Notes: generated from the sequence alone by a model not told the origin. Numbered from the stretch's first letter, positions 1 through 11,598 are shown. The stretch is DNA of 64,000 nt from Phymorhynchus buccinoides (GCA_017654935.2 CM065699.1:20092084-20156083), one strand, 5' to 3'. A program made the numbers and translations.

Positions 1-40
1 ATGGTTGGCCTTTGGGGACCCTCTCCAAAGGCAACCATTT

Positions 41-190
41 TAAAGTTCTCATGGTTGAGAGTGGGCATAATAAACCCTGGGCAAGGCATCTCCACTATAA
101 ACAATTTTCAACACAGCCCTCTGGAACAGCAGATATCTTTCCTGCTATCTAGAAGTCATTTTCAGAAACAACAGACTGACATACATATAT
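41..190. repeat. Dispersed repeat copy, 'ccctgggcaaggc...actataaacaat' family (left arm)
   Basis: This stretch resembles 4655-4775 in the same arm: both share the order ccctgggcaaggc, ccactataaacaat, a ccagc/cagccc block with a ggaa(t/c)agcag tract, tgctatctrg and aacaaca...catacat. A third relative lies at 56283-56832. No coding capacity was recognised, and element type is unknown. Confidence 0.6.
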
Positions 191-639
191 TATCAGCTAT
201 TGTGACTTTGCTGTGGGATATTGCTTTTATCCTATCTCAAGAGACTTGGTGTTTATCTTACGAGGTCGGAGCAAAGCCACAATAAATATTATATACCGAT
301 ATTTTACCTCTTTAAGATAAAATCAGCCGATAAGCAAACATGCAACGAAGAAGCGAGACGCCATGCATGCAGATCTAAATAATACTAACCACTGCACCTT
401 AGCAATAAATCCACACCTACTTATTTGAGCTTAGTTGCTCTCGAAATCTGTAACATTTAAAGTGATCAGTCTGGATGGCCGACTCTGCCAAGAGCAAAGA
501 CACTTTAATCCTGTCGGATTTACTCCCGGAACAGGGATAAATAGATCATTACTGAGCATGTCATAAGCTTTGCTTGTTTGTTGCTTCTTCAGTTATGTAG
601 TTGTTATTGTTGTTTCTTTGAAAATAAAGCATTTAATCC

Positions 640-1290
640 AGAGATAATTATTATGCCGCATTTTATTATTGGAACAGAGGTTATTATCCTGCCGGATGCT
701 ATCACCGCAACAGAGGTTATAATCCGGCCAAATTTTATCACTGGTACAGAGGTTATTATCCTGCTGGATGCTATTACCGGAACAGAGGTTATAATCCGGC
801 TGAATTTTATTACTGGTAACAGAGGTTATTATCCTGCTGGATGTTATTACCGGAACAGAGGTTATAATCCTGCCAGATTTTATTACTGGATCAGAGGTTC
901 TTATTATCCTGCCGGATATTACCGGAACAGAGGTTATAATCCTGCCAGATTTTATTACTGGATCAGAGGTTCTTATTATCCTGCCGGATATTACCGGAAC
1001 AGAGGTTATAATCCTACTGGATTTTATTACTGGATCAGAGGTTCTTATTATCCTGCCGGATATTACCGGAACAGAGGTTATAATCCTGCCGGATTTTATT
1101 ACTGGATCAGAGGTTCTTATTATCCTGCCGGATATTACCGGAACAGAGGTTATAATCCCGCCGGATTTTATTACTGGAACAGAGGTTATTACCCTGCCAG
1201 ATGTTATTACCGGAACAGAGGTTATAATCCTGCCGGATGTTATTACCAGAACAAAGGTTATTATCTTGCCGGATGTTATTACCGGAATTA
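640..1290. repeat. 36-bp minisatellite (left arm)
   Basis: Tandem, degenerate units of about 36 bp built on 'cagaggttataatcctgccg' followed by a 'gattttattactg' type half. Several units carry a 3-bp longer 'ggttcttattatcc' variant. The unit contains no stop codon in several frames, so it yields long spurious open frames on both strands. The mirror copy is at 46698-47350 with a different order of unit variants. Confidence 0.9.
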
Positions 1291-3218
1291 ACAGCGACAC
1301 AAACGTCAGACAAGAGTGTGGCGGGCGACAGTTTGTGCATAGTTGCCATATTACCAAACAAAAATGTAAAAAATGAAATGTATGCTGAGTCCCCATGTTG
1401 GGTTTGAAGGGACGAGAAAGTCAGCCAGAGAATCAGACTCTCCTAAGCACGTTAAGGCCGGCACTCCCAGTTAAGGACAAAAACGTTTTGACCGGGGAAC
1501 ACACCAGTCTCACAACACAGGGTAGAATTTTTTACATCCGTGCTGGGGCTCTGTCAAGGATTCCGATCTTTTGCTGGTCCAGTAGAGTGAAATTTCGCCT
1601 ACCATGCGTTGTTCAGAGTCAATACTTTCAATTATTGTTATCCCAACTGGAACCCCTAAAGTGGATAATACACGATGCTTATTGCTTTCCCAAGTCAAGT
1701 TGGCCACACTAATTTTGTAGACCCCTGTCTTATTGTTCTTTTGTCTTAAAATAAGGATTTGTTTGAAGACTAATTAACACAGTCCTGAGTAACGGGAGAA
1801 GGAAGACAGGCGGGCTAGACTAGTAAAATAGCTATGAAAATTAGTAGTTAACACAATATTCCTCCTCGCCTGCCGAAGGCCTTGCAACCCCACCCGCCCC
1901 CTCCTTCCTTCCTAATGCGTGTGCGCTGACAGACTAAGAGCTGGTCGCTAGGCTAATAGGCTAGGCTCACCCTGGGCACATACTGTACATACTATTGTGC
2001 CTGTTATTGCTGGGTTGCCTGATGCCTAAACTATTGATGAGGTCTAGCTGAGCTTATCTTTGATGTTTCCAACAAGAAAGATTATGCTACTGCTGACCTT
2101 AAATTTAATTATATGTAATGAAGTATGCGTTGACAAACGGTACTCTCATTTAGCTCTCATACTTTTTATACCCCATCATGAAATTATGTTGTATCTGCAT
2201 CTAGGTGTAGCTTTTCATCATTTATGTTCAAAATACACAAGCATGTCCTTTATTAATAGAGACAACAACATAACTTCTCCACATCTTGTATTTAGGCAAG
2301 GCCAGCCTCAACAAAACCCCATTCAATGTTCAACATTAATGCATCTGGGTGTTTGCATGCCAATTGAAGGTTCTTTGTAAGATTATGGGGTCAGAGGCAC
2401 GCCTTGCATCAATAATTACACTGTAATTTGGACCTCTTGTATGCAATAATGTTGAAATGTATGATTACATTCAAAGATACAGGGATATTTTATGTAAATG
2501 ATTATACACGCGCTACTTCATAACGCAGCAATTGTAGGCTTTCTCGGGAGGTGGTCTCCATGCAGCTAGCACCTAATCTACTACCATGTCCATTAGACCT
2601 TTTCCTCCCAAATTGTCCCTGATATTCTGCAGGCATTCTGCCTATGTGAACCACAAGCTGTCTTTTTTTGGTCTCCATAATGTCATGTTACTTACACACA
2701 GGTGTGAATGTTTCAACTAAGGAAAGGCAGGCAGTAATTAAATGGGGTTTTGTAGCTGATGCTTCATTCTCCCACAGACCCCCAGGGTGATAAACTAATT
2801 TAGTGCTTAAGTGCTTTACAATAAACCAATTTAAAGCTTTAATTAATCAAGCAAACATACCTATTTATATATATGGGAAAGCTAACTTAAAGCTTAATAC
2901 CAAAGGCAATGCAAGAATCAAGGCAGAGCAAGACTCGATGGCAAGGACCATTAGGTCTCAATGGGAAGCAACAAAAGTTTCAATAGCAATATAATGCTGG
3001 TTTTACTGATAGCTCCGCCTGTGGTATAGGTTCAATTCTTAATTTGCACAGCACTGAAAATTATGACTAACACAAAATTGTATATTATAAGTAGTCAGTA
3101 AAACTTCAATCATTTGCATACAAACGCAGAGAAGTCGGCCAGTATAGAATGAAGTGTATGACTGAAGCCCCTTATTATTACTATTATCTGATCATCATCA
3201 TTTTCCAAGAATTGAGGA
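1291..3218. other. No recognised gene (left arm outer region)
   Basis: About 1.9 kb of AT-rich unique-looking sequence. Short open frames occur (1395-1712, 2060-2380) but have no recognisable motif, splice context or repeat relationship. The mirror sequence is 44769-46697. Confidence 0.6.
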
Positions 3219-3638
3219 TTGAAGTGTGGGCTGATGAATTATGCCTTATCATCGTACCTATTTTGGGGAGAAGGAGAACAAACAGCAGGAAAGCACCCAG
3301 TGATATGTGGAGTGATGAAAGAAGTGTTTGAAAAGAGACCTCTACTGCCTAATTATAGAGAAACTTGGGTTGTGGATCAAGTTCTGGGTTGCTTGAAATC
3401 ACTGTTTGAATTGGATAGCTTGTCCCTCAAAGACCTTACTTTATGCACGTGTATGCTGTTGATGCTATTGACTGGACAAAAAGGGGCTGCTCTACATACT
3501 TTCAAACGTTTGGACATTAAGCTGAAAAGCGAAAGATGTGTAACTACGTTTCTGAAAAAACGGACACAATCGAAAGCAGGAGTTCACCTTCAGCCTGTTG
3601 AGATAGGCACATTTCAAAGTAACCAAAACTGGGCTTAA
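3219..3638 (+). pseudogene. Tyrosine-recombinase-like fragment (DIRS/Crypton type), left arm
   Basis: A 139-codon open frame whose middle resembles the core-domain start of eukaryotic tyrosine recombinases from DIRS- or Crypton-type elements: an HPVICGVMKEVF stretch, then YRETW, then LSLKDLTL, then LLTGQKGAALH around residues 85-95. The last corresponds to catalytic box I, normally TG.R..E, with Lys where Arg is expected. The distal H-x-x-R box and nucleophilic Tyr are absent, so the fragment cannot be active. The assignment rests on remembered family motifs; a domesticated host exon is a less likely alternative. Mirror copy at 44349-44768. Confidence 0.5.
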
Positions 3639-4080
3639 TCACTCATCAGAAGGTTTTTCTTCTCGGCGCACAGTACCAGAAGTGCGTTTACTTCAGCTGC
3701 TGAAAAAGGAGTACAGTTAACTACAATTATGAAGTGAACTTCAGCCAAACAATCCTGGACCATTTGTAAAGTAATAATGTGAATTGACACTGAAATGGAT
3801 TCTTTGTTTGTTTGGGAGGATTATTCAAGTGTTATATTGTAAATAGTGTACAAATGATGGTGATTGAGAAGACAGCCTGATGACCTTCATGCAGACAAGC
3901 GCTCTGTGGAAGCTATACAGGAAGGTAGTCTTCCCTTATGAGGTAAGACAAAAATGTTATCAAATTTGGTCAATGGTTGTTTTCAATACCATTTGCAACT
4001 TATGTTATGCAAGTTCTCTAAACATATCTCTAAAATCTCAACTGTCCTTACCACTAAGGACGTCACTAACCAAATAATAA

Positions 4081-4356
4081 TTAGTACATTTAATGAGCCT
4101 TCCCAAGGAAGGTGAAATTTAATTGTAATTATTAGAGGTTAGTGATGTTAGTGGGAGGACAGTTCCCTCCCTTTTTTTTATTTCCCTCCCTGTAACCTTC
4201 TTATGTCTACAGAACTTGCATTCAGCTAAATCCTGAAGCAGGAATGTCTGGCACCAAACGCTCCTGATACTCAACTGTCCTCCCACTAACATCACTAACC
4301 TCTAATAATTACAATTAAATTTCACCTTCCTTTGGAAGGCTCATTAAATTTACTAA
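4081..4356. mobile_element. Fold-back MITE with ~85-bp terminal inverted repeats (left arm)
   Basis: The first ~85 bp (ttagtacatttaatgagcc ... agtgggaggacagtt) are repeated in inverse orientation at the end (aactgtcctcccact ... ggctcattaaatttactaa). The ~100-bp centre is unrelated. Flanks are taa/ttag, so a short AT-rich target duplication is possible but ambiguous. It is non-coding. Mirror copy at 43631-43906. Confidence 0.88.
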
Positions 4357-4654
4357 TTAGGCAACATGTACTGCTGAACATTGATCAGAATAGATGCAGA
4401 CAGGTAGATTACTGGATCAATCCCACTGTACCTTAATCTTCAAAGCTATCTCCGAGGGAGAGCAGCCCGAATTTCACAGAGATAAGTCTCTGCGACTAGA
4501 ATATACCAAATCACACAATGACATCTGCAGACCGTGTGGATGTCTATCAGTGTGTGGATTTATTTGCACTGGCTCTAGTGCTGCAGCCAAAGGGATATTT
4601 GTAATTTGGGGGCCTTCCCCAATGCCATGTGTCCTCAAATCCCTTTAGCCAAGA

Positions 4655-4775
4655 GAGTGGGGATGTACCCTGGGCAAGGCCTCTCTACTATAAACAATTG
4701 TTTTAGCCCCAGCCCACCGGAATAGCAGCTGCCCCCTCTGCTATCTGGCTGTCATTAGTCGAAACAACAAACATA
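4655..4775. repeat. Dispersed repeat copy, same family as 41-190 (left arm)
   Basis: Shares ccctgggcaaggcctctctactataaacaat-type order, then agcccagcccaccggaatagcag and tgctatctggctgtcatt. Mirror at 43212-43332. It provides the uninterrupted reference for the retroposon insertion at 56384-56815. Confidence 0.6.
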
Positions 4776-5624
4776 CATGCTTTAACACCAATCCTTGAAC
4801 AAAATATAAGGGCTAAGTGTCTGAAAATACTATCATTATTCACGGGTGAAAACTTAAAGCTACCGATCCAATCAGTCTTCCCCTATTTCATCATGATAAA
4901 TCTTTTGGTTTTTACCTGAGAAGAATGATATTATCTTCTGGCATTAAAATCTCAAAACCATTCACTTGAAATAAAATTATCTACTCTGAACTGAACAACC
5001 CATTTCAGTCTGGACATTAGTCCATTGCTTTTAATGTACTTATGTAGTGACATAATTCTACCTACTGAAAACATAATTGTTCGATATGAATTTTTTGTGG
5101 ACTGAGCTTTAGACCTTCAGAGCTGCAAACATACATGCAAAAAATTAAAAGTCGAGAACAAACATACTCTTTCAAAAAAGTAAAAAAGTTTTTATTGAAA
5201 GTAAAAGAAATGTACAACTAACATGTACACATTTTTTTAATTCAAACATTAATTTGCTTAATATATGCAACAAAATAAACTTAACATCTTCCAATTACTT
5301 TGACAAAAGTGAAACTCGTTACACATTGTCAGATGTAAAATTATCTGAACAAACTTTGATAAATGATATTTCACATCCACTCATGCAGCTCAGAGTAAGC
5401 TTGTTATAATTTTCTTCGATGAAAGGATGATTATCATCATCACTGTCATCATTACCATCAACAAGATTAAAAAGCTTATTCATCCTCTTCTTCCTTCTAC
5501 TCCTCCTCATCAACGTCTTTGTCCACAGCAAATTCATCATTATCATCAAGCACAACACGTAAAACACCCTCAAGTCAACAAAGAAGGATACATTTTATTT
5601 AAAAAAGAGACAAGTCTTGTGCTC
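4776..5624. other. No recognised gene; contains an acidic-tail-like conserved stretch (left arm)
   Basis: AT-rich sequence. Reverse-strand bases near 5480-5545 read as a short acidic frame (DDNDEFAVDKDVDEEE, stop) that also occurs at 42440-42495, 55229-55290 and, modified, at 54738-54790. No splice acceptor or longer frame supports a gene here. Confidence 0.4.
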
Positions 5625-5849
5625 TTAACCCCTTGACTGCCATAAACGTATCACATACTGATTGATGACATCACTGATGACGTCATCAGGCGAAGAAGAA
5701 GAATTGATGGGTTTTGCTCTTGCACAGTCAAGAGAGTTATATCCCCAGACCATTTTGCCAGATTGGCTCTTAACAGTTTTTGTCTTTTTTATGTCATGAT
5801 TTGTACCATGATATTTTTCTTTAATTTTCTCTGGCAGTCAAGGGGTTAG
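5625..5849. mobile_element. TTAA MITE, family with CCCCTTGACTGCCA termini (left arm)
   Basis: Begins ttaaccccttgactgcca and ends tggcagtcaaggggttag, i.e. terminal inverted repeats next to a TTAA-type target duplication (second copy mutated to TTAG). TTAA specificity is the hallmark of piggyBac-mobilised elements. Copies also lie at 42140-42363 and 52025-52267. Confidence 0.85.
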
Positions 5850-6097
5850 CACAAAACAACTAGTATTCTTGACTTCCTAAATGCCCTCATTTGCCTCGCT
5901 ACTCGCCTCAGCTTATACCTCAGCCCTACTTTTTTCCATAGTATGCGAGGCACCAATGGGTTGTGAGTTTCCGACTAACGAGACCCGATGCTTGGGATTG
6001 GCTGCTATGCCTTTAACTTAGTTTAAGACCTTATTTTGGGTGATTTTCCAAGAAAGGTTCCACTGTATAGTAATATTGCTACATATTTATCCAATGA

Positions 6098-6175
6098 CGT
6101 CGAGTCAAGTCAAAATGATCTTTATTAACAACAAAAGAATAAGCGTGATAAAGCTTTTTTACATCCCGTCGACAT
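6098..6175 (-). repeat. Non-LTR retrotransposon-like 3' end (left arm)
   Basis: On the minus strand this reads gatgtaaaaaagcttt...ttaataaagatcattttgac ending in short ttgac repeats, a typical LINE 3' end with a short tandem tail. Relatives: 41810-41890, 51190-51268, and 63220-63290 with a longer gtcaa tail. Confidence 0.5.
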
Positions 6176-6620
6176 GAATTAATAAGAAAAACAATTAAGG
6201 CAAATAAATGAAAAACGTAAACTTGAGAAAAATTGAACCACAATCAATAATCATGGGGAAAATATATACATTTTATACAAGCACAATGTGTGTGTGTGTG
6301 TGTGTGTGTGCGTGTGCGTGTGCGTGTGCGTGTGTGTTTCAAATTATTATCTAAATTTATTTACACCTGCATATTTTATGATACACGTTTATACACAAGA
6401 TAAATGTTTTTAAAAGCAAACTTTAAAAAAACTTTCTTTGCAAAGAAAAATAGGCAAGATATGAAAACCCATGAAGATCCACCTATTCAAGCTACATCAC
6501 AACCTTTAGGCCACATTACTTCTCGACTCTATTCTCACACACACCCTCCCCTCCCCTCTCCCTCCATATTAGTTTCACTGTGTGTTGACTGCAATGTCTA
6601 CGTCAGCTTTGTTGCGAGAG

Positions 6621-6656
<36 letters not shown>

Positions 6657-6896
6657 TGTTGATGCTTTCTTCAACTGATTGTATTTTGTATTGTGTTCTT
6701 GATCTTGGGTGGGGTGAGTGGTGGTGATGGTAACGGTGTGTGTGTGTGAGTGCGTGTGTGTGTGTGGATATGTGCGTACGTGCGTGCCTGCGTGTATGTG
6801 TGGGTGGGTGGTGGTGTGTGTATACATGCCTATTTTGCATGTGTGTGAGCGATTACTTGTTTTTTGTTTTTGAATTTCTTGCTTTTAATTTTTGTT

Positions 6897-6960
6897 GTTG
6901 TTAAGCGCATAGAGCTCCACATTTGGTGGAGGAGTGCGCTATATAAATGATTCACTATTA
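6897..6960 (-). repeat. LINE/SINE 3'-tail-like repeat with TATATAGCGC motif (left arm)
   Basis: Contains a stem agcgcat/gtgcgct, the tatatagcgc motif (as gcgctatata) and a (tta)n-type microsatellite, a combination common at 3' ends of invertebrate non-LTR elements. Similar pieces are at 41025-41090, 58235-58305 and 58885-58960. Confidence 0.4.
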
Positions 6961-7400
6961 TTATTATCATTAATAGCGAAAGAAAAATATTTAAAAATAG
7001 GTCAATTTGCTTTCCAAATAACAATTTTTTTTAAAAGCTATGCAATAAACAACATTAAAGGAACTTGCAAAACATGATGCATTTTTGTTGTTGTTTTTGC
7101 TGTTTTCTTTTACAGAAAGTGTATGAAACTGAGATGATTACAAATGGCACAGCTATTAACAAAAACAGACAATTCCCATTATTGTCAAGCATTCAGGCAT
7201 CCTCAATCCCCTGGAACTGAAAGCCACAAGGATGCCTCAATCCATTTATTAACTTATAAGGTAGTATCTTCATTTAAAGAAAAACAGAAAAACATTGAAA
7301 ACGTTTAGTTCATAGTCCTCCAGTTATTTCAACACAAACATCCATTGACAATTTTTTGTTTTTAAGAATGTCCAAAATGTTCACACTATTTTTATGCTTT

Positions 7401-7556
7401 AAGGGCCAGCCACACGTCCACTAAAATCGCACAAATGTACGATACAATTCAATCACGTGGTCTCCAAGAACAAAATGATTAGCGCATCCCTCAAGATCAC
7501 GTGATCGAATCGTATCGTACAGTCGTGCGATTTTAGTGGACGTGTGGCTGGCCCTT
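7401..7556. mobile_element. Hairpin MITE, AAGGGCCAGCCACACG termini (left arm)
   Basis: About 156 bp that is almost entirely an inverted repeat: aagggccagccacacgtcca...aaaatcgcac on one side and gtgcgattttagtgg...gtgtggctggccctt on the other, with a ~40-bp centre. Copies at 40430-40582 and 50333-50477 share the position in the duplicated segments, so the insertion predates both duplications. Confidence 0.88.
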
Positions 7557-8149
7557 TTCGAGTCAATACGGAGTATCATCACACGGACTATCTTCAGATA
7601 GTCCATTGACTTATTATAGAACTTGGTGCACAAAATAATAACATGTACTAAATAAGACCGAAACAAGGGCGTTATGCTATCTCTATTTTTTCATTCAGTC
7701 TTTATCTAGAGTATCAAGGGGGGTTGCGTTGCATACCCCTCAAAATGAGGCAAACAATGATGCAAGCATGACGTGATTTCTCTACAATCTCTCCGATTTC
7801 AGGGGGGGGGGGGGGGTACGCACATACCCAAACCAACGCGTAGACCTGTTAGTACTCTATTACAACTTATTAATATTGTTCCATAATGTCGATGGACCAT
7901 CTGGAGACAGTCCGTTTTGATTCCAAGACATCGCCTTGTCCGTCATGAAAACAGCCATAACATATTTCTTTAAACTGCTATAAATTGAAAATGTATGGTT
8001 GTCCATGTTTGCTGTCTATAAGAGGCTATGCCTAATTAGACGTTAAACCAACCATAAAGACAGTTGTCCATGTTGAAAAAACAGCTTGTTGGCAAGCCCT
8101 TAAGACACGATGCAACTGGGCTCAGATTTGGACTGAGGAGAGCAGGTGT
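7557..8149. other. 3' flank of the arm gene, no other gene seen (left arm)
   Basis: Downstream of the minus-strand terminal exon. Contains a short poly(C/G) run near 7802-7816 and an AATAAA-type candidate further out in the mirror sequence (near 40733). No other gene is recognised. Confidence 0.5.
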
Positions 8150-9781
8150 TTATTTTTCCTCCTCCGATGCTTTTGTCCCTTTCCTTCCGTCAACTGCCGC
8201 AGCCGGAGTGCGTGAAAACCCTTCTTGTGCCTGCAACCTTGCCGCTGCTACTCTTCTTGTGTAAGCTGCGCGAATCTCTTCACGGACTTCAGGCGCTTCT
8301 TGTGCCTGCAACTTTGCTGCTGCTACTCTTCTTGTGTAAGCTGCGCGAATCTCTTCACGGACTTCAGGCGCTTCTTGTGCCTGCAACCTTGCTGCTGCTA
8401 CTCTTCTTGTGTAAGCTGCGCGAATCTCTTCACGGTCTTCAGGCGCTTCTTGTGCCTGCAACTTTGCTGCTGCTACTCTTCTTGTGTAAGCTGCGCGAAT
8501 CTCTTCACGGTCTTCAGCCGCTTCTTGTGCCTGCAACCTTGCTGCTGCTACTCTTCTTGTGTAAGCTGCGCGAATCTCTTCACGGTCTTCAGGTGCTTCT
8601 TGTGCACGCACTGTACACACATAGCTCTGTGAAGTCGCAGGTCTTTGCGAATCTTCCGCAGCCATGTAGTAGCTCTTTGGAGGCATTCCGTAGTTACTTG
8701 CAGCTGCTGCAGGACTTGTAGATTCTGCAGGGGTCTCAGCAAGCATTGTGTGCCTCATCGGCGGCACTGGAGGCCTCTCTCTAGCTTTTGCAGTTACTGC
8801 TGTAGGTTCTGCAGTTGTGTCATAGCTCCTTCTTGGAGCAGTTCCTAGATTCGTTGCAATAATCTTTGCGGGTATTGCTGCTCTCTCTACAGCGTCCTCA
8901 GTCGTATAGCTTTTCGCAGGTACACTGTACCTTTCTGTAGCCGCAGCAGCTGTGATGTATCTTGCAGCAACGTCGGAGGTCTCCGCAGTTGTTGCAAAGC
9001 TCTTTGCAGGTACCGCGGGTCTCACTGTAGTCTCTGGCATCTTTGCAAAGCTCTGTGCAGGTACTGCAGGCTTCTCTGCCATTCTGTCTGCCGTCATTGC
9101 AAAGCTCCTAGCAGGCAGTGCAAAGCTCCTTGCAGAGCTCTTTGCCGTCATTGCATTTGCATCTGCAGAAGCTCCGCAAGTGTTACCTGCAGAGGAGATT
9201 TCTATAGGGACAGGTCCAGACTTCTCAGCATAGATCCTATAAGGGCTGTGACCAAGTGCAGTCGCTGTAGTACTTTTTCCACTTGTTCCAAGCAGCTCTG
9301 TAAAATATGTGACAGAACTCTTGTATGCAGAAACAGGGGCAGGAGCAGCTGCAGCCTCTGTGGATCTCTTCACCCCAATATCTTCAGGACTGTGTGCAGA
9401 TGCAGTGGTAGTACAGCTTCTTGCAGTTGCCAATTTAGCAAACTTCTCCAAAGTAGCTGAGCGACTATCTGCCCTTGCGTGACTCTCAGCGATACGAGAT
9501 CGTTCCGGTTCAGGGAGAATGAGTGGCTTCTGTGGAAATGTGTCAGAAGCTGAGGCCAATGGCTTCCTGTTGGTTTCTACATCTTCCATGGATGCTGGTT
9601 TCTCTGCAACGGCAGAAGCGTGTCTCCCACCCAAAGATTTCCGGGCGCTAGTTTCTGAGTTGTCTTTGGATGCTGGCTTTTGTGTATTGGCAGAATCTTG
9701 TTTCTTGTCAGAAGAGGGTTTCTTTCCAGCAGCTCCAGGTTTTCCTGTGGATTCTGGTTTCTGCACTGGTTCCAGGAGATA
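8150..9781 (-). CDS. Terminal coding exon of an unrecognised gene: Ala/Ser/Pro-rich tail with 25-residue repeats (left arm)
   Basis: Minus-strand exon starting after a good acceptor (tgtgtgtttcag) in phase 0 with YLLEPVQKPES and running 543 codons to a stop. The first ~120 residues are Lys/Ser/Pro-rich. A middle section repeats a PA-K/R/Q-S-F/Y pattern (LPARSF, VPAQSF, VPAKSF, VPAKSY). The end has five tandem 25-residue units built on REEIRAAYTRRVAAARLQ, coded by 75-bp DNA repeats. The protein is predicted to be disordered followed by charged helices. No family was recognised. The stop (EEEK then taa) arises one base short of the frame that continues to a CaaX-like end in the homologous exon at 48673-49902. 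Mirror copy: 38206-39837. Confidence 0.75.
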   Translation of the reverse strand, partial: YLLEPVQKPESTGKPGAAGKKPSSDKKQDSANTQKPASKDNSETSARKSLGGRHASAVAEKPASMEDVETNRKPLASASDTFPQKPLILPEPERSRIAESHARADSRSATLEKFAKLATARSCTTTASAHSPEDIGVKRSTEAAAAPAPVSAYKSSVTYFTELLGTSGKSTTATALGHSPYRIYAEKSGPVPIEISSAGNTCGASADANAMTAKSSARSFALPARSFAMTADRMAEKPAVPAQSFAKMPETTVRPAVPAKSFATTAETSDVAARYITAAAATERYSVPAKSYTTEDAVERAAIPAKIIATNLGTAPRRSYDTTAEPTAVTAKARERPPVPPMRHTMLAETPAESTSPAAAASNYGMPPKSYYMAAEDSQRPATSQSYVCTVRAQEAPEDREEIRAAYTRRVAAARLQAQEAAEDREEIRAAYTRRVAAAKLQAQEAPEDREEIRAAYTRRVAAARLQAQEAPEVREEIRAAYTRRVAAAKLQAQEAPEVREEIRAAYTRRVAAARLQAQEGFSRTPAAAVDGRKGTKASEEEK

Positions 9782-9956
9782 CTGAAACACACAGAGCATG
9801 CAATACAAAAACTGAGAGAACTGAATGATGTGGAAGTTGTGGGTAATGTTAACATATGCAAGAAAATACCTGTAAACAAATGAAACATTTTGTGCACTAG
9901 TATTGCTTCTTATATGTCAAACTTGGGTGTTTTCCTAGTAGCAGAAGTTATATTTA

Positions 9957-9963
9957 CGCGCGC

Positions 9964-10002
<39 letters not shown>

Positions 10003-10054
10003 TGTGTGTGTGTTCTTCAATGTAAAGGCCTTCCACTAAAAGTGATTCTGACAA

Positions 10055-10088
<34 letters not shown>
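9957..10088. repeat. (GT)n microsatellites flanking a 48-bp spacer (left arm)
   Basis: Two long gt runs separated by a ttcttcaatgtaaaggcc...gacaaat spacer, in the intron just upstream of the terminal exon. The mirror is 37899-38030. In the direct duplicate (48250-48495) the spacer is present twice and the runs are longer, so the duplication junction probably lies in this microsatellite. Confidence 0.85.
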
Positions 10089-10089
<1 letters not shown>

Positions 10090-10289
10090 AGTGAGTGTGT
10101 GTGTCTCAGATGATATGTACCAGCTTGTTTCTTGGGCTGAAAATGAACTATTCTTCTTACACTACAATCACTTAGGCAATATTGTCATTTGACCAATGAC
10201 GAACTTTCAGTGATGATGTAATGTCAGTGATTGCGTAATTTCACTAAGATTAGCAATCGCCCCGTGGCAGTTAATTCCCGTGGCAGTTT

Positions 10290-10500
10290 TAACCCCATGG
10301 CAGTATTGAACAATACTGGAGGCAATGCCCGGAGGCAGTGCTAAAACCAGTAAAGTCCCGATTTTTTAATAATACAGATACGTGTAGTGTCATCCCCTTG
10401 TAATCTCCACTGCCCCCCCACCCCCACCATCCCTCCGCCCACCCCCCCCCCCCCTCCTACCCCCCCCCCCACCCACCCCCTACCCCACCCATAACCAGCT
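10290..10500. repeat. Poly(C)-rich tract and 'ggaggcaatgcccggaggcagtg' repeat (left arm)
   Basis: The C-tract (10411-10490) has several runs of 8 or more C broken by tac/cac. The preceding 'caatactggaggcaatgccc' piece has a relative at 54420-54490. The mirror tract at 37500-37580 is all G-runs with different lengths. Confidence 0.75.
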
Positions 10501-10624
10501 GGCTGACCTACTCGTCACCCCAGCACGTGTGAACCATGGTCTCATGCCCACAGCAGTCCCCCCTCCCCCTTTAATAACAGCACGTTTGGACATATGTCGT
10601 TTCGCCTAGTCAGTGAAAGTGTAA

Positions 10625-11045
10625 ATTGGTGCATATCGCGCGCATTTATGAACGGATGCTGTTCAAATTTCCTGCCATGCTTTGCCCGGGTCATAGCAAG
10701 CCTGACAGCCAATTTGAGGCGATTCGGTTAAGAAACGGCGGAGTTATTCGTGAAAAAGGTGAAGCGGCGTCTAGCGCGCGTTTCTGAACCGATTCGCTTC
10801 CGGTTTGGCACACGGATAGTCCCCGGCCCCGGTCATCTTCCTGCCAAATTCGAAGGCAATCGGCGGATGCGCGTTTCGCACATTTGCGAAACTGCGCAAA
10901 TGATACGGCCGCCTCGGTTGCCGTTGCCATCGCCCCGTTAGGGATCACAGCAAATTTGAAGCGATTCGGTCGAAAAAAAAAAAAACGGCGGAGTTATAAG
11001 GCCCGTTTCGTGTTTCAGACACACACACACGGACGGACACTTGGC
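10625..11045. repeat. Dispersed repeat with 'gattcggt...aacggcggagttat' blocks (left arm)
   Basis: Two related blocks (near 10700-10760 and 10945-11000) share caaatttgaagcgattcggt followed by aacggcggagttat. A relative of the block is at 60628-60665. CpG content is higher than the surroundings. No protein motif was recognised in the short open frames. Mirror: 36945-37370. Confidence 0.45.
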
Positions 11046-11598
11046 TTTTTACTATATGACGTTTTGTGGTGTCGGGGTAAGAAGGCTCTATTTGCAGAGA
11101 CACTACCTTGATTGTCTGGTTGTTAGCCACTATTTTTACCATTTTGCAATTTCACTAACTGTTACTCTTCACAATTTTTTTTTTAATGTAAAATGTTCAT
11201 CAGAAACAACTTTTTGCATTTTTCGGGTTAAGGCATAGGGTTAGGAGTATGTTTGGGCTTTTTGTTTTACTAAACATCACTTGATGCAAATAAAGCAAAT
11301 ATGGTTTGAACACTGCAGCTATATAGTTGCATGCGAGTGTACCTTGATGCGTGATAATGATAATAATGTTATGTGAAGATAAATAACTGTTCTGTCATGT
11401 GTATTCTTACACCTTTTGCTCACGTGTATCAACACTGAGCCTATGGGTTAATATGCGCAAATGATATGTGAAGTTATGATTTTATATCCCACTCTTCTTT
11501 CTTTGCTTATCTTGAAGATCGGTATAAATTCTTTTGTATAAGGTGGACAATATTTTTCATGCATTACAAAAATTGCACAAATGATTGTTAGTTTTACC

